Origin: Fodinicola acaciae
GTDB taxonomy: Bacteria; Actinomycetota; Actinomycetes; Mycobacteriales; HKI-0501
Reading direction: 5' to 3'
Assembly: GCF_010993745.1 (NCBI RefSeq)
Contig: NZ_WOTN01000001.1
Location: forward strand, 3,103,235-3,167,234
DNA length: 64,000 nucleotides
The position numbers and the translations under genes are program-made. This document shows, piece after piece, positions 38,355 through 47,575 of the stretch. Numbering within the stretch: the stretch's first letter is position 1; the number at the start of each line of letters is the position of its first letter. Under the pieces are notes generated by a model. It was not told the DNA's origin, did no database searches, and worked only from the letters and a program-made list of their open reading frames with translations.

Positions 38355-39165
38355 GCTTCGACTCTGGGTGTTGCGGGATGAGTGGTGGGTTGGCCTGTTT
38401 GTTGCGGGGGTTGGGTTTCTGGTTGTTGCGTTGGGGGAGGTGGTGGCGTCTTTGTTGCGGTGGTGAGGTGGGCGGGTCTTCATGTTGTGCGTTGGGGAGA
38501 TGGTTGGGTTTTGTGGGCGGGGCTGGGTTTTCTGGGCTTGCTCGGTCACGTGTGGGAAGCAACCCGTCGGGATGGACGCCAAACGATCGTGCTGGGGCGG
38601 CTGACTGCGTAATACTTGTTTAACAAGACATCAAAACGGACATCTGTTGCAGCCGAGCGATCACAGCAGCATTATCAGCCTCAATAGTCACACCCGTCAC
38701 AGCCTCTAGTGATCACGGCGGCGTGAAAGCCCTGTTTCTTGCGTCCAACGCACGTAACTCGACATTCATGCCATCCGCAAAACTCGCAAGGCGGACATTT
38801 AGCGCTCCACATGCCTCTGCGTCCCACATACTGGACCTTCACGCCACCCACCGAGACGCCACGGCACCGCCGGCGACCCAGCCACACTACCGGACCACAC
38901 CACGTACGAAACCGCACACGCGGCACCCAACCCAACCACAAACAAACCCCGCGCACCCCTCCCCTTGAGGTCGCCCTCCGCACAGGAGCGCCCGCCGCGC
39001 AGGCGAAAAACCACCACCCCCAAAACGCAACAATCAAGAACCCCAACCACTCGCCCAACGCAACGATCACGAAAACCCGACCACCCACCCAACGCAACAA
39101 TCATGAAACCCCCGCAACTTTCCCAAACACCCCAACAGAAAACCACTCCCCCTCCCCCGGCTTAG
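38355..39165. repeat. Large interspersed repeat, copy 2
   Basis: Left G/T-rich flank (38360-38540, with TTGTTGCG words), core 38544-39012, right arm 38957-39012, and a right C/A-rich flank to about 39165 with ACGCAACAATCA words, the complement of the left words. The left inverted arm and the nested hairpin found in copy 1 are absent: GGGCTTGCTCG runs directly into GTCACGTG. No convincing gene is seen, but the right flank encodes the last 17 or so residues of the adjacent serine hydrolase. Confidence 0.85.
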
Positions 39166-40186
39166 CCAAAACCCCTTCCCACGCCACCCGAACACTCGCC
39201 TGAGACCCGATCGGCGTGTGCGTACGGTTGGTCAGCAGCACGACGATGCGGTCGAGGGCTGGCAGGATCGCGAAGCCGCAGCCAGTGAAGCCGGTGTGGC
39301 CGATTGCGCCGTAGGACGGCCAAAGGCGGAAGCCGACGGCTTGTTCGGCGTCGGCGCTGGGGGTGAAGAAGGTGGTGACGGTCCGCCGTGACCAGGGGCC
39401 GCGACCGTCCACGGAGGACAGCAGGGCGCGGCCGAAGATCACCAGGTCGTCGGCGCTGGCGAACAGGCCGGCATGGCCGGCCACGCCGTGAAAACGGTGC
39501 CACGCGTTGCCGTCGCTCACCTCGCCGACGACGGTGTACGGACGCCAGCCGGCGAACGAGTCGGGGTCGAGCCCGACCGGATACGGCTCGCCGGTGGCGA
39601 CCATGTCGCGTTCGATCCAGTCGCCGTGCGTGGTCGCGACCAGCGGTCGGTCAAGGCCGCGGCCGTACGGGCGGAAATGCGCGTCCGGCAGCCCGAGGGG
39701 CTCGATGACCAGCTCGGCGACGGCCCGATCGTACGGTTTGCCGGCGACCGTGGACACGACCCGCGCCAGCAGCATGAAGCCGAGATCCGAATAATGCCGT
39801 TCCGCGCCGACCGGATAGCGCGTGTCGAGAGGCAGGTCGTCCAGGTACGTCGGCCACCACTCGCGCAGGCCGGAGCGGTGTTCCAGCAGGTCGCGTACGG
39901 TCACCGTGCTGTCCAGCTCCGGCACGAAATCCCGCGCGCATGCGGTCAACTCGAGTTCGCCGTTGTCGACCAGCGTCATGATCGCCGCCGTGGTCGCGGC
40001 GACCTTGGTGATCGAGGCGATGTCCCAGACCTCGTCGCCGGTCACCGCGACCGGCTCGACCGGCCACAACCGGCCAGCGCGCAACTCGGCCACCTGCCGC
40101 GAGCCGACCACGCGGCGTACGACGTCGTTGCCGCGACTCGCGATGCGCAACACGGCGGCTGATGGTGCGATCGTCGGCTCGGTCAC
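39101..40186 (-). CDS. Serine hydrolase of the beta-lactamase/class C PBP family
   Basis: 361 aa. The SxxK nucleophile motif is Ser58-Ile-Thr-Lys61 (DIASITKVAATTAAIM), the YxN-like motif is Tyr132-Ser-Asp (ERHYSDLGFMLLARV), and a C-terminal GHTGFTG replaces the KTG motif, as in esterase-like or D-aminopeptidase-like members. No signal peptide is seen with the GTG start at 40186 (GGAGA box 9 nt upstream). Proximity to anmK suggests, weakly, a muropeptide-related role. The last residues (about 39101-39150) are encoded in the C-rich flank of repeat copy 2 and may be secondary. Confidence 0.85.
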   Translation of the reverse strand: MTEPTIAPSAAVLRIASRGNDVVRRVVGSRQVAELRAGRLWPVEPVAVTGDEVWDIASITKVAATTAAIMTLVDNGELELTACARDFVPELDSTVTVRDLLEHRSGLREWWPTYLDDLPLDTRYPVGAERHYSDLGFMLLARVVSTVAGKPYDRAVAELVIEPLGLPDAHFRPYGRGLDRPLVATTHGDWIERDMVATGEPYPVGLDPDSFAGWRPYTVVGEVSDGNAWHRFHGVAGHAGLFASADDLVIFGRALLSSVDGRGPWSRRTVTTFFTPSADAEQAVGFRLWPSYGAIGHTGFTGCGFAILPALDRIVVLLTNRTHTPIGSQASVRVAWEGVLAKPGEGEWFSVGVFGKVAGVS

Positions 40187-40219
40187 GGTAGAAAGTCTCC
40201 GTGCTGGTCTTGCCGCTGA

Positions 40220-40234
40220 CAAGGAATTACCTTG
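40220..40234. promoter_or_regulatory. Small palindrome between serine hydrolase and peptide transporter
   Basis: CAAGGAATTACCTTG, 5-bp arms with a 5-bp centre, in the 85-bp divergent intergenic region and 38 bp before the binding-protein start. Candidate operator only. Confidence 0.3.
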
Positions 40235-40271
40235 CTGCAGAGGCCAGCGAGGCCGCAACAGGAGGAACACG

Positions 40272-41792
40272 GTGAAGATCTTCCGGACAGTGCTGGCATT
40301 GACGCTGGCAGTGACCGCCATGGCTGCCTGCAGCCCCAATCCGAGCGGCGGCGACAGCGCCAAGGGGACGCTCACCGTGGCCAGAACCGGCGACATCGAC
40401 CAGCTCGACCCGGCGCGTGCGACCGCGTTCCAGACCGTCCAGTCGCTGGCGCTGGTCTACGACACGCTGCTCACCACCGACGACACCGGCAACCTGAAGC
40501 CCGCACTGGCGGAGAAATGGCAGGCCAGTGGAAGCACTGTCACCTTCACCCTGCGGTCCGGCGTGAAATTCCATGACGGCACGGATTTCACCTCCGCGGA
40601 CGTGAAGGCGACGCTGGAGCGCGGCCTCGACCCGAAAACCAGCTCGGTCGTACGGTCCTACCTGAAGGTCATCAAGTCGGTCGACACTCCCGACGCCCAC
40701 ACCGTCGTGCTGAATCTGCAGCATCCGGACACGTCGTTGCTGACCGCGTTGACGTACGTCGGAAACTCGATCCTCGCGGCGAAGGACATCAAGGCCGGCG
40801 CGGTCGGGAAAAAGCCGAACGGCACCGGACCGTACAACTGGCAGCGGTGGCAACAAAACCAGCGGCTGACGCTCGCCGCCAACGCGCGATACTGGGACGG
40901 TAAGCCGAAAAACGCCGGCCTGGAGTTTCGGGTGATTCCGGACGAGGCGTCGATCGTGTCCGGCATGAAGGCGCACAGCTTCGACTTCGGACTGCTCAGC
41001 GATCCGGCGGTCGCCAAGCAGATCGGCTCCGGCGGCGACGTGTCCTTGGTCGACCAGGCGACGCTGTCATATCACGTGCTGCAGCTCAACGGCCGCCGCG
41101 GTCCGCTGGTCAACATCAAGGCACGCCAGGCGATCGCGTGTGCGGTGGACCGGCAGGCGATCGCCACCACCGTCTATTTCGGAAAGGCCGTGATCACCGG
41201 TCCGATCACCAGTCCGGCCTATCCGAACGACGCCACCAACGGCCTGCCGTGCAAGCCAGGTGACACCGCCGCGGCAAAGAAACTGCTGACGGAGTCCGGA
41301 AATCCGAACGGGTTCACGCTGCACACCATCGTGATGACCGGCGAATACTCGACATCGACCAACATCGCGCAGGTGTTGCAGTCGCAACTGGCCGCGATTG
41401 GCGTGAAACTGCAGATCGACCGGCAGCAGACCAACGTGTACGTCCCCAACTGGACCAAGGCCAACTTCGACGCGGCGGTGGCGCTCAACGGCGGCAGCAC
41501 CGACCCGTATCTGCAATATGGCCGCTATTTCACCACCGATGGCAGCCTCAAGGTGCCGGCCGGCCTGTCCGACCCCAAGCTCAACGACCTGCTCGTACGC
41601 GGCAACGCGGCGACCGATGCTGCCGCGCGCAAGCAGATTTACCAGCAGCTGCAGCAAAACCTGCTGTCCGACTCGCCGTGGGTGTGGCTGTTCCGCAACG
41701 AGGTCTTCTATCTGACCGGCAAAGGGGTGACCGGCTTCAAGCCGCTGCCGACCGAGTCGCTGCAATATCTGCGGCAGACCAGCAAAGCATGA
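40272..41792 (+). CDS. Peptide ABC transporter, substrate-binding lipoprotein
   Basis: Extracellular binding protein of SBP family 5 (DppA/OppA), 506 aa. It has a lipoprotein signal (VLALTLAVTAMAAC, lipid Cys near residue 18). The family signature is KPALAEKWQASGSTVTFTLR, with SGVKFHDGTDFTSADVKATL. It starts with GTG at 40272 behind an AGGAGG box and leads an operon of five genes in which each of the next four starts overlaps the previous stop as ATGA. The ligand is probably a di- or oligopeptide; nickel or sugar alternatives exist in the family. Confidence 0.92.
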   Translation: MKIFRTVLALTLAVTAMAACSPNPSGGDSAKGTLTVARTGDIDQLDPARATAFQTVQSLALVYDTLLTTDDTGNLKPALAEKWQASGSTVTFTLRSGVKFHDGTDFTSADVKATLERGLDPKTSSVVRSYLKVIKSVDTPDAHTVVLNLQHPDTSLLTALTYVGNSILAAKDIKAGAVGKKPNGTGPYNWQRWQQNQRLTLAANARYWDGKPKNAGLEFRVIPDEASIVSGMKAHSFDFGLLSDPAVAKQIGSGGDVSLVDQATLSYHVLQLNGRRGPLVNIKARQAIACAVDRQAIATTVYFGKAVITGPITSPAYPNDATNGLPCKPGDTAAAKKLLTESGNPNGFTLHTIVMTGEYSTSTNIAQVLQSQLAAIGVKLQIDRQQTNVYVPNWTKANFDAAVALNGGSTDPYLQYGRYFTTDGSLKVPAGLSDPKLNDLLVRGNAATDAAARKQIYQQLQQNLLSDSPWVWLFRNEVFYLTGKGVTGFKPLPTESLQYLRQTSKA

Positions 41793-42757
41793 CGCTGCGC
41801 TATCTCGGCGGCCGGCTGCTCGGCACGTTGGTGACGCTTTTCGGTGTCGCGGTGGTCGTTTTCGTCGTGCTACGCGCGTTGCCTGGCGACACGATCACCG
41901 CGAAGCTCGGCACCGAAGCGGCGTCGCTGGATCCCGGACAGGTGGCCTCGCTGCGGCATTTCTACGGCCTCGACCGGCCGCTGGCCGCGCAGTTCCTCAG
42001 CTGGCTCGGCGGTGTGCTGACCGGAAACTTCGGCCTGTCGCTGGACACCGGCACGCCGGTGTCCACGTTGATCGAAAACGCGCTGCCGGTCACCGTGGAG
42101 CTGGCCGTGCTGGCGATGCTGATCGCCACCCCGGTCGGCGTGCTGGCCGGCATGTTCGCCGCCGGCCGGCCAGGCGGCGCGCGTGACTTGTCCGTGCAAG
42201 GCGCCGGCCTGGTCGGATTGGCGTTGCCGGAGTTCGTGCTCGCGTCGTTGTGTGTCGCGATCCTCGCGGCGGTTTTCGCCTATTTCCCCAATCCGGGCAC
42301 GTACATCCCGCTGACCGCCTCGGTCAGCGGCAACCTGAGCCAGCTGCTCTATCCGGCGCTGGTGCTGTCGGTCGGCCTGGCCGCCAACATCATGCGTACG
42401 ACCAGATCCGCCTACCTGGAGGCGGCCGGCACCGACTTTGTCCGTACGGCACGAGGAAAAGGCCTGGCCGGCACGCGGATCCGGTTTCGCCACGTGCTGC
42501 CAAACGCCGGCATCCCGATCGTCACGATGGTCGGCATCCAGTTTGGCTATCTGCTCGGCGGCACGGTGATCGTGGAGCAGATCTTCGCACTGCCAGGCCT
42601 TGGAAGGCTTTTGTTGAACGGCATCCTGCAGCAGGACTATGCGATCGTGCAGGGCACCACGTTGCTCATCGCCACCGCTTTCGTGGTGGTCAACCTGATC
42701 GTGGACATCGCCTATCGGCTGATCGACCCGCGTACCCGACTTGGAGCGCGCGCATGA
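41789..42757 (+). CDS. Peptide ABC transporter permease (DppB/OppB type)
   Basis: 322 aa with six membrane segments. Typical start MTLRYLGGRLLGTLVTLFGVAVVVF, then LPGDTITAKLG, an EAA-like loop YLEAAGTDFVRTARGKGLAG, and the C-terminal GILQQDYAIVQG. The ATG overlaps the stop of the binding-protein gene. Confidence 0.93.
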   Translation: MTLRYLGGRLLGTLVTLFGVAVVVFVVLRALPGDTITAKLGTEAASLDPGQVASLRHFYGLDRPLAAQFLSWLGGVLTGNFGLSLDTGTPVSTLIENALPVTVELAVLAMLIATPVGVLAGMFAAGRPGGARDLSVQGAGLVGLALPEFVLASLCVAILAAVFAYFPNPGTYIPLTASVSGNLSQLLYPALVLSVGLAANIMRTTRSAYLEAAGTDFVRTARGKGLAGTRIRFRHVLPNAGIPIVTMVGIQFGYLLGGTVIVEQIFALPGLGRLLLNGILQQDYAIVQGTTLLIATAFVVVNLIVDIAYRLIDPRTRLGARA

Positions 42758-43626
42758 GCACCGCGTTTGTCGCCGACGAGGTGGAAACCGCCGCCAGGCC
42801 GGGTGTTTTCCGCCGGCTGTGGTCGGATCGCAGCGGCCGGATCGGCGTCGTCCTTGTCGCGCTGGTGCTTCTGGTCGGCCTGCTGGCGGCCCTTGGTTTG
42901 CTGCCGTACGACCCGATCGCGCAGTCGACCGACCGGTTGCAGGCGCCGTCGCTGGCGCACTGGCTCGGCACCGACCAGTTTGGCCGCGACATCGCCGCGC
43001 GGACGTTCGCCGGAATTTTCGCCTCGTTGCGCGTGTCCGCGCTGGCTGTGCTGCTGGCGGCGGTGATCGGCGGACTGCTCGGCATCCTGGCCGGCTTCGC
43101 CGGCGGCCTGATGGACGCGGTCGTTGGTCGCTGTACGGACGTGCTTTTCGCCTTCCCCGCCATCCTGCTCGCGCTCGCCCTGGTCGCCGCGCTCGGACAC
43201 GGCTGGGTCAACACGGCGATCGCGATTTCCGTCGTGTACGTGCCGATTTTCGTCCGTGTCGCACGCGGACCGGTGTTGGCCGTGCGCGAGGCCGACTACA
43301 TCCGCGCAGCGCGTACGCTCGGATTCTCGCCGGCGCGCATCCTTTTCCGGCACATCCTGCCAAACGTTAGCGCGCCGCTCGGCGTGCAAACGGCATTGGC
43401 GCTGTCGTGGGGAATTCTCACCGAGTCGGCGCTGTCGTTCCTCGGTTTGGGTGCGCAGCCACCGGATCCGTCGCTCGGCCTGATGGTCAACGACGCACGT
43501 AACCTGCTGACCGAGGCATGGTGGACGCTCGCCGCTCCGGCCGCGGCCATCGTCGTCACCGTCGTCGGGCTCAACCTGCTCGCCGACGGCCTGCGGTCGG
43601 CGACCGATCCGAGGTCGCGGCGATGA
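42754..43626 (+). CDS. Peptide ABC transporter permease (DppC/OppC type)
   Basis: 290 aa. The N-terminal helix GRIGVVLVALVLLVGLLAAL is followed by the DppC signature HWLGTDQFGRDIAARTFAG and the EAA loop AVREADYIRAARTLGFSPARI. It pairs with the preceding permease. ATGA overlaps are present at both ends. Confidence 0.93.
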   Translation: MSTAFVADEVETAARPGVFRRLWSDRSGRIGVVLVALVLLVGLLAALGLLPYDPIAQSTDRLQAPSLAHWLGTDQFGRDIAARTFAGIFASLRVSALAVLLAAVIGGLLGILAGFAGGLMDAVVGRCTDVLFAFPAILLALALVAALGHGWVNTAIAISVVYVPIFVRVARGPVLAVREADYIRAARTLGFSPARILFRHILPNVSAPLGVQTALALSWGILTESALSFLGLGAQPPDPSLGLMVNDARNLLTEAWWTLAAPAAAIVVTVVGLNLLADGLRSATDPRSRR

Positions 43627-44585
43627 CCGGTCTGCGCGTGGAAAACCTGCGTACGGTCCTGCGGCCGGACACTGCGGTCGTACGCGACGTGTCTTTCGCC
43701 GTCGCACCGGGCGAAGTCGTCGGTCTGGTCGGCGAGAGTGGCTCCGGCAAGACCTTGACGGCGTTGTCGGTCGCCGGCCTGCTGCCGGACGCCGCCGAGG
43801 TGCGCGCCGGAAAGGTGTTTCTCGGCGACGAAAACCTGCTCGAGCTGCCGGAGCGGCAGCGCCGGTCGCGGCGCGGCGCCGGCATCGCGATGATCTACCA
43901 GGATCCGATGACCGCGCTCAATCCGCTGATGACGGTCGGCGCGCAGATCTCCGAGGGCCTGCGCGCCCACGGTGTTTCTCGTGCGGACGCGCGAAAACGT
44001 ACGCTGGAGGCCATCGAGGAGGTCCGCCTGCCGCGGCCGGAGGCGCTGGCGAAACGCTATCCGCACCAGCTGTCCGGCGGTCAGCGGCAGCGGGTGATGA
44101 TCGCCGGGGCGCTGGCGATGCGACCGGCGGTGCTGATCGCCGACGAGCCGACGACCGCGCTGGATGTCACCGTGCAGCAACAAATCCTGTCGCTGGTGGA
44201 CGAGTTGCGCCGCGAGCACGACCTCGGTGTCCTGTGGATCACCCACGATCTCGGCGTGCTGGCGCAGTTGGCCGATCGCGTGCTCGTCATGTATGCCGGC
44301 AGGATCGTCGAATCAGCCGGCACACGCGCGATCTTCGCAACGCCGCGGCATCCGTACACCGCCGGCCTGCTAGCCTCGATCCCGCCGACGACCGGCGCCA
44401 ACCGGCCAGCGCTGCCGCAAATCGGTGGCACGCCACCGCAGTTGTCCGCGCTGCCGGCCGGATGTCCGTTCCAACCTCGCTGCCGGCAGGCCGTGGATGC
44501 CTGCCAGGCCACCGATCCCCCGCTGGAGTCCACTGTGGACGATCACGCCGTCGCCTGTCTCGTGCCGCCGGAGCGATGGTCATGA
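43623..44585 (+). CDS. Peptide ABC transporter ATPase (DppD type)
   Basis: 320 aa. Walker [10 protein letters not shown]-loop region [16 protein letters not shown], signature LSGGQRQRV, Walker [16 protein letters not shown]-loop WITHDLGV. The C-terminal oligopeptide/dipeptide domain has [15 protein letters not shown] cysteines typical of an iron-sulfur or structural site in DppD/OppD. It is coupled by ATGA to neighbours. Confidence 0.94.
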   Translation: MTGLRVENLRTVLRPDTAVVRDVSFAVAPGEVVGLVGESGSGKTLTALSVAGLLPDAAEVRAGKVFLGDENLLELPERQRRSRRGAGIAMIYQDPMTALNPLMTVGAQISEGLRAHGVSRADARKRTLEAIEEVRLPRPEALAKRYPHQLSGGQRQRVMIAGALAMRPAVLIADEPTTALDVTVQQQILSLVDELRREHDLGVLWITHDLGVLAQLADRVLVMYAGRIVESAGTRAIFATPRHPYTAGLLASIPPTTGANRPALPQIGGTPPQLSALPAGCPFQPRCRQAVDACQATDPPLESTVDDHAVACLVPPERWS

Positions 44586-45508
44586 TCGTCGTCGAGGACC
44601 TGGTCAAGCATTACGGTGCCGTACGCGCCGTCGACGGTGTCTGCTTCGAGGTCGGCAAAGGTGAGGCCCTCGGGCTGGTCGGTGAGTCCGGCTGCGGCAA
44701 GTCGACCACCGCGCGGATGCTGGTACGCCTGGAAAATCCGACCGCCGGCCGGATCCGGCTGGACGGCGAGGATGTCACCGGCCTGCGCGGTGCGGCTTTA
44801 CGGCAGATCCGGCGAAAGGTCCAGCTGGTCTTCCAGGACCCGTACTCCTCGCTCAACCCGCGTCTCACCGTCGCCGGCGCGTTGTCCGAGGTGTTGCGGG
44901 TCCACCGGATCACCGGGAAGGTCGGCGATCTCCTGGAGATGGTCGGGCTTTCCAACGCTCTGCGCGACCGCTATCCGCACGAACTTTCCGGCGGTCAGCG
45001 GCAACGCGTCGGCATCGCGCGCGCTTTGGCCGTACGGCCGGACATTCTCGTGCTCGACGAGCCGGTGTCGGCGCTGGACGTGTCCGTACGCGCCGAGGTG
45101 ATGAACCTGCTGTCGCGGCTGCGCACCGAGCTCGGCCTGACGTACGTCTTCATTTCCCACGATCTGGGCATGGTCCGGCATCTGTGCGACCGGATCGCGG
45201 TGATGTATCTCGGAAAGATCGTCGAGATCGGCGACTGGCACCAGGTCTCCGACGCACCGGCACATCCTTACGCGCAAAGCCTGCGCGCCGCGATCCCGCC
45301 GCCCGATCCGACCGCGCCACCGCCGGAAACCGTGCTGGCCGGCGACGTGCCGGATCCGTCGAACGTGCCGCCGGGTTGCCGGTTTCATCCCCGCTGTCGC
45401 TATGCCGAGGACATCTGCCGCACCGAGGAGCCGTTGCTGCTCAACAAAACCGACCGCGAGGTCGCGTGCCACATCGTCAACCGTCAGGGATCGGCGTTGG
45501 CCAAATAG
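44582..45508 (+). CDS. Peptide ABC transporter ATPase (DppF type)
   Basis: 308 aa, second ATPase of the importer. Walker A GESGCGKST, Q-loop VFQDPYSSLNPR, signature [10 protein letters not shown], Walker B ILVLDEPVSALDVS, H-loop FISHDLGMV, and the C-terminal GCRFHPRCRYAEDIC. It ends the operon 20 bp from the convergent oxidoreductase gene. Confidence 0.94.
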   Translation: MIVVEDLVKHYGAVRAVDGVCFEVGKGEALGLVGESGCGKSTTARMLVRLENPTAGRIRLDGEDVTGLRGAALRQIRRKVQLVFQDPYSSLNPRLTVAGALSEVLRVHRITGKVGDLLEMVGLSNALRDRYPHELSGGQRQRVGIARALAVRPDILVLDEPVSALDVSVRAEVMNLLSRLRTELGLTYVFISHDLGMVRHLCDRIAVMYLGKIVEIGDWHQVSDAPAHPYAQSLRAAIPPPDPTAPPPETVLAGDVPDPSNVPPGCRFHPRCRYAEDICRTEEPLLLNKTDREVACHIVNRQGSALAK

Positions 45509-45528
45509 CCGGCCACCGCAACGACGGA

Positions 45529-46446
45529 TCAGATCGTGAGGACGATTTTTCCCGTCGCACGGCCACTTTCGCTGCGGCGGTGCGCGGCAGCGGCCTCCTC
45601 CAACGGAAACACCGAGTCGATCTCGACCCGCAACCGGCCACTGTCGACCAGCCGAGCCAGCTGCTTCATGCCGGCATGATCGGGCTCCACCAACGTGAAC
45701 CCGACATGTACGCCACCGACCAGCCGGTCCCCTTCGATCGCCTCGGTCAGCGACACCAGATGCCCGCCAGGCCGTACGACCTTCAGCGACCGCTCGTAAT
45801 AGTCACCGCCGATCGTGTCCAGCACGACGTCGACATCCTTGACAACCTCGGAAAAATCGACCGACCGATAGTCGATGACCTGGTCGGCGCCGAGCCGCGT
45901 CACGAAGTCGTGTTTCGCCGCACTGGCCGTCCCGATCACATACGCACCAAGCGATTTCGCGATCTGTACGGCCACATGTCCGACACCACCGGCCGCCGCA
46001 TGCACCAACACCCGTTGCCCCTGGCGTACGCCGGCGGTCTCGGCCAGCGCCTGCCACGCGGTCAGGCCGACCAGCGGAATGGCGGCGGCATGCAGGTGAT
46101 CCAGTGACGCCGGTTTCCGAGTGAAATGCCGAGCCGGCGCGGTCACGTACTCGGCGTACGCACCGGCCTGCCGCGGAAACCACGGCATGCCGAAAACCTC
46201 GTCGCCAGGCCGGAAAAGCGTCACGCCGGCACCGGCCTCCTTGACGACACCGGAGACGTCATAGCCGAGGATCACTGGATCTTTCCAGTAACCCGACCCG
46301 TCGCGCCGCGACTTCCAGTCGGTCGGATTGACGCTCGCCGCACGTACGCGCACCAGCACCTCCGTGGCGATCGGCTCCGGCCGCGGCGTGTCGATCAGTT
46401 GCAGTACGTCGGCCTCTCCCCAACCTTTCGGACTTATCGCGCGCAT
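45529..46446 (-). CDS. NADP-dependent oxidoreductase (quinone oxidoreductase-like MDR)
   Basis: 305 aa member of the medium-chain dehydrogenase/reductase superfamily without the zinc sites. Features: ASVNPTDWKSRRDG, LGYDVSGVVKEAGAGV, and the Rossmann AxxGxVG in HAAAGGVGHVAVQIAKSLGA. The start at 46446 has an AAAGGA box 7 nt upstream; an alternative GTG lies at 46461. It is divergent from a GlxA-type regulator that probably controls it. Substrate unknown, likely an enone or quinone. Confidence 0.88.
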   Translation of the reverse strand: MRAISPKGWGEADVLQLIDTPRPEPIATEVLVRVRAASVNPTDWKSRRDGSGYWKDPVILGYDVSGVVKEAGAGVTLFRPGDEVFGMPWFPRQAGAYAEYVTAPARHFTRKPASLDHLHAAAIPLVGLTAWQALAETAGVRQGQRVLVHAAAGGVGHVAVQIAKSLGAYVIGTASAAKHDFVTRLGADQVIDYRSVDFSEVVKDVDVVLDTIGGDYYERSLKVVRPGGHLVSLTEAIEGDRLVGGVHVGFTLVEPDHAGMKQLARLVDSGRLRVEIDSVFPLEEAAAAHRRSESGRATGKIVLTI

Positions 46447-46540
46447 CTGGATTCCTTTCACTGTCGTGACACCACCAGCGTGCGGTCACCTCCGACGGAG
46501 AAAAAGTGGCCAGATGGTCAAGCTGTGCGAAGATCTGGCC

Positions 46541-47491
46541 ATGCATCGTGTCGCCGTGCTCGCCCTGGACCAGGTCATCCCCTTCGAGCTCGGCATTCCG
46601 TCGCGGATCTTCGGCGCCGCGACCGACGCGACAGACCGGCGGTTGTACGAGGTGGTGACCTGCAGCCTCGACGGTGGACCGGTCGCCACCGAGGCCGGCT
46701 ACGCGATCGTGCCGGCGGCCGACGCGACGGCGCTGGCGGAGGCCGACACGGTCGTCGTCGCGCCTTTTCACTGTCCGGAACAGCTCGGGACGATCAGCGA
46801 TCCGCTGGCGAAAGCCCTCGCCGGCATCCGTCCCGGCACGCGGATCATGTCGATCTGCACGGCCGCGTACGTGCTGGCCGGCGCCGGCCTGCTCGACGAC
46901 CGGCCGGCCACTGTGCACTGGCTTGAGGCCGAGCATTTCCAGCGTACGTTTCCCAAAGTGCGGCTCGATCCGTCGGCGTTGTTCGTGGACGACGGCGACA
47001 TCCTGACCTCGGCCGGCGCGGCCGCCGGTGTCGACCTCTGCCTGCACGTCGTACGCAGGGACCACGGCAGCGAGGTCGCCAACCGCGTCGCACGCGCATG
47101 CGTCGTGCCGCCATGGCGCGACGGCGGTCAGTCCCAGTTCATCGAGCATCCGGTGCCGGCACCGTCCGACGCCGGCACCGCGCCGACGCGCGTGTGGGCC
47201 TTGGAAAACCTGCACAAGCCGCTCCCACTGTCCACATTGGCCGGTCACGCGCGGATGAGCGTTCGCACCTTCACCCGCCGGTTTCGCGACGAGGTCGGCC
47301 TCACGCCGGGCCAGTGGCTGATCCTGCAGCGCGTCGAACGCGGCCGCGTGCTGCTGGAGTCCAGCGACCTAGCGGTCGACCAAGTGGCTGAGCGGGCCGG
47401 CTTCGGAGCGCCGTCGTCGTTCCGGCTGCACTTCCGCGCCGCCGTCGGCGTCTCGCCCAACGCCTACCGGCGTACGTTTCTGGCGACGTGA
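46541..47491 (+). CDS. GlxA family AraC-type transcriptional regulator
   Basis: 316 aa. An N-terminal DJ-1/PfpI (class I glutamine-amidotransferase-like) sensor is seen in RVAVLALDQVIPFELGIPSR and RIMSICTAAYVLAGAGLLDD, the latter with the nucleophile-elbow Cys. The C-terminal AraC HTH pair is PLSTLAGHARMSVRTFTRRF and LAVDQVAERAGFGAPSSFRL. The start at 46541 matches the usual N-terminus; an in-frame ATG at 46514 would add nine residues. It is divergent from the oxidoreductase gene. Confidence 0.9.
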   Translation: MHRVAVLALDQVIPFELGIPSRIFGAATDATDRRLYEVVTCSLDGGPVATEAGYAIVPAADATALAEADTVVVAPFHCPEQLGTISDPLAKALAGIRPGTRIMSICTAAYVLAGAGLLDDRPATVHWLEAEHFQRTFPKVRLDPSALFVDDGDILTSAGAAAGVDLCLHVVRRDHGSEVANRVARACVVPPWRDGGQSQFIEHPVPAPSDAGTAPTRVWALENLHKPLPLSTLAGHARMSVRTFTRRFRDEVGLTPGQWLILQRVERGRVLLESSDLAVDQVAERAGFGAPSSFRLHFRAAVGVSPNAYRRTFLAT

Positions 47492-47539
47492 CGCACAACC
47501 CCGTCGACATCGCGTCAACCAAGGCATTATCGTAGTGGC

Positions 47540-47569
47540 ACATAAGGATTTATGTACCAGTACGAAGGA
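47540..47569. promoter_or_regulatory. Palindrome upstream of split-barrel flavoprotein gene
   Basis: ACATAAggatTTATGT (47540-47555) is a perfect 6-4-6 inverted repeat, with a looser extension (CGTAGTGGC / ACCAGTACG). It overlaps TATGTACCAGTACGAAGGA (47551-47569), almost identical to the sequence before the MocR gene (32828-32846), and ends at the AAGGAG ribosome-binding site. A repressor bound here would block the start region. Confidence 0.5.
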
Positions 47570-47575
47570 GTGCTC

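Noticed and set aside
36147-38582. Alpha-galactosidase beginning at 38582
   Set aside because: The extra 120 or so residues translate repeat copy 2; the GTG at 38213 has a ribosome-binding site and a signal peptide.
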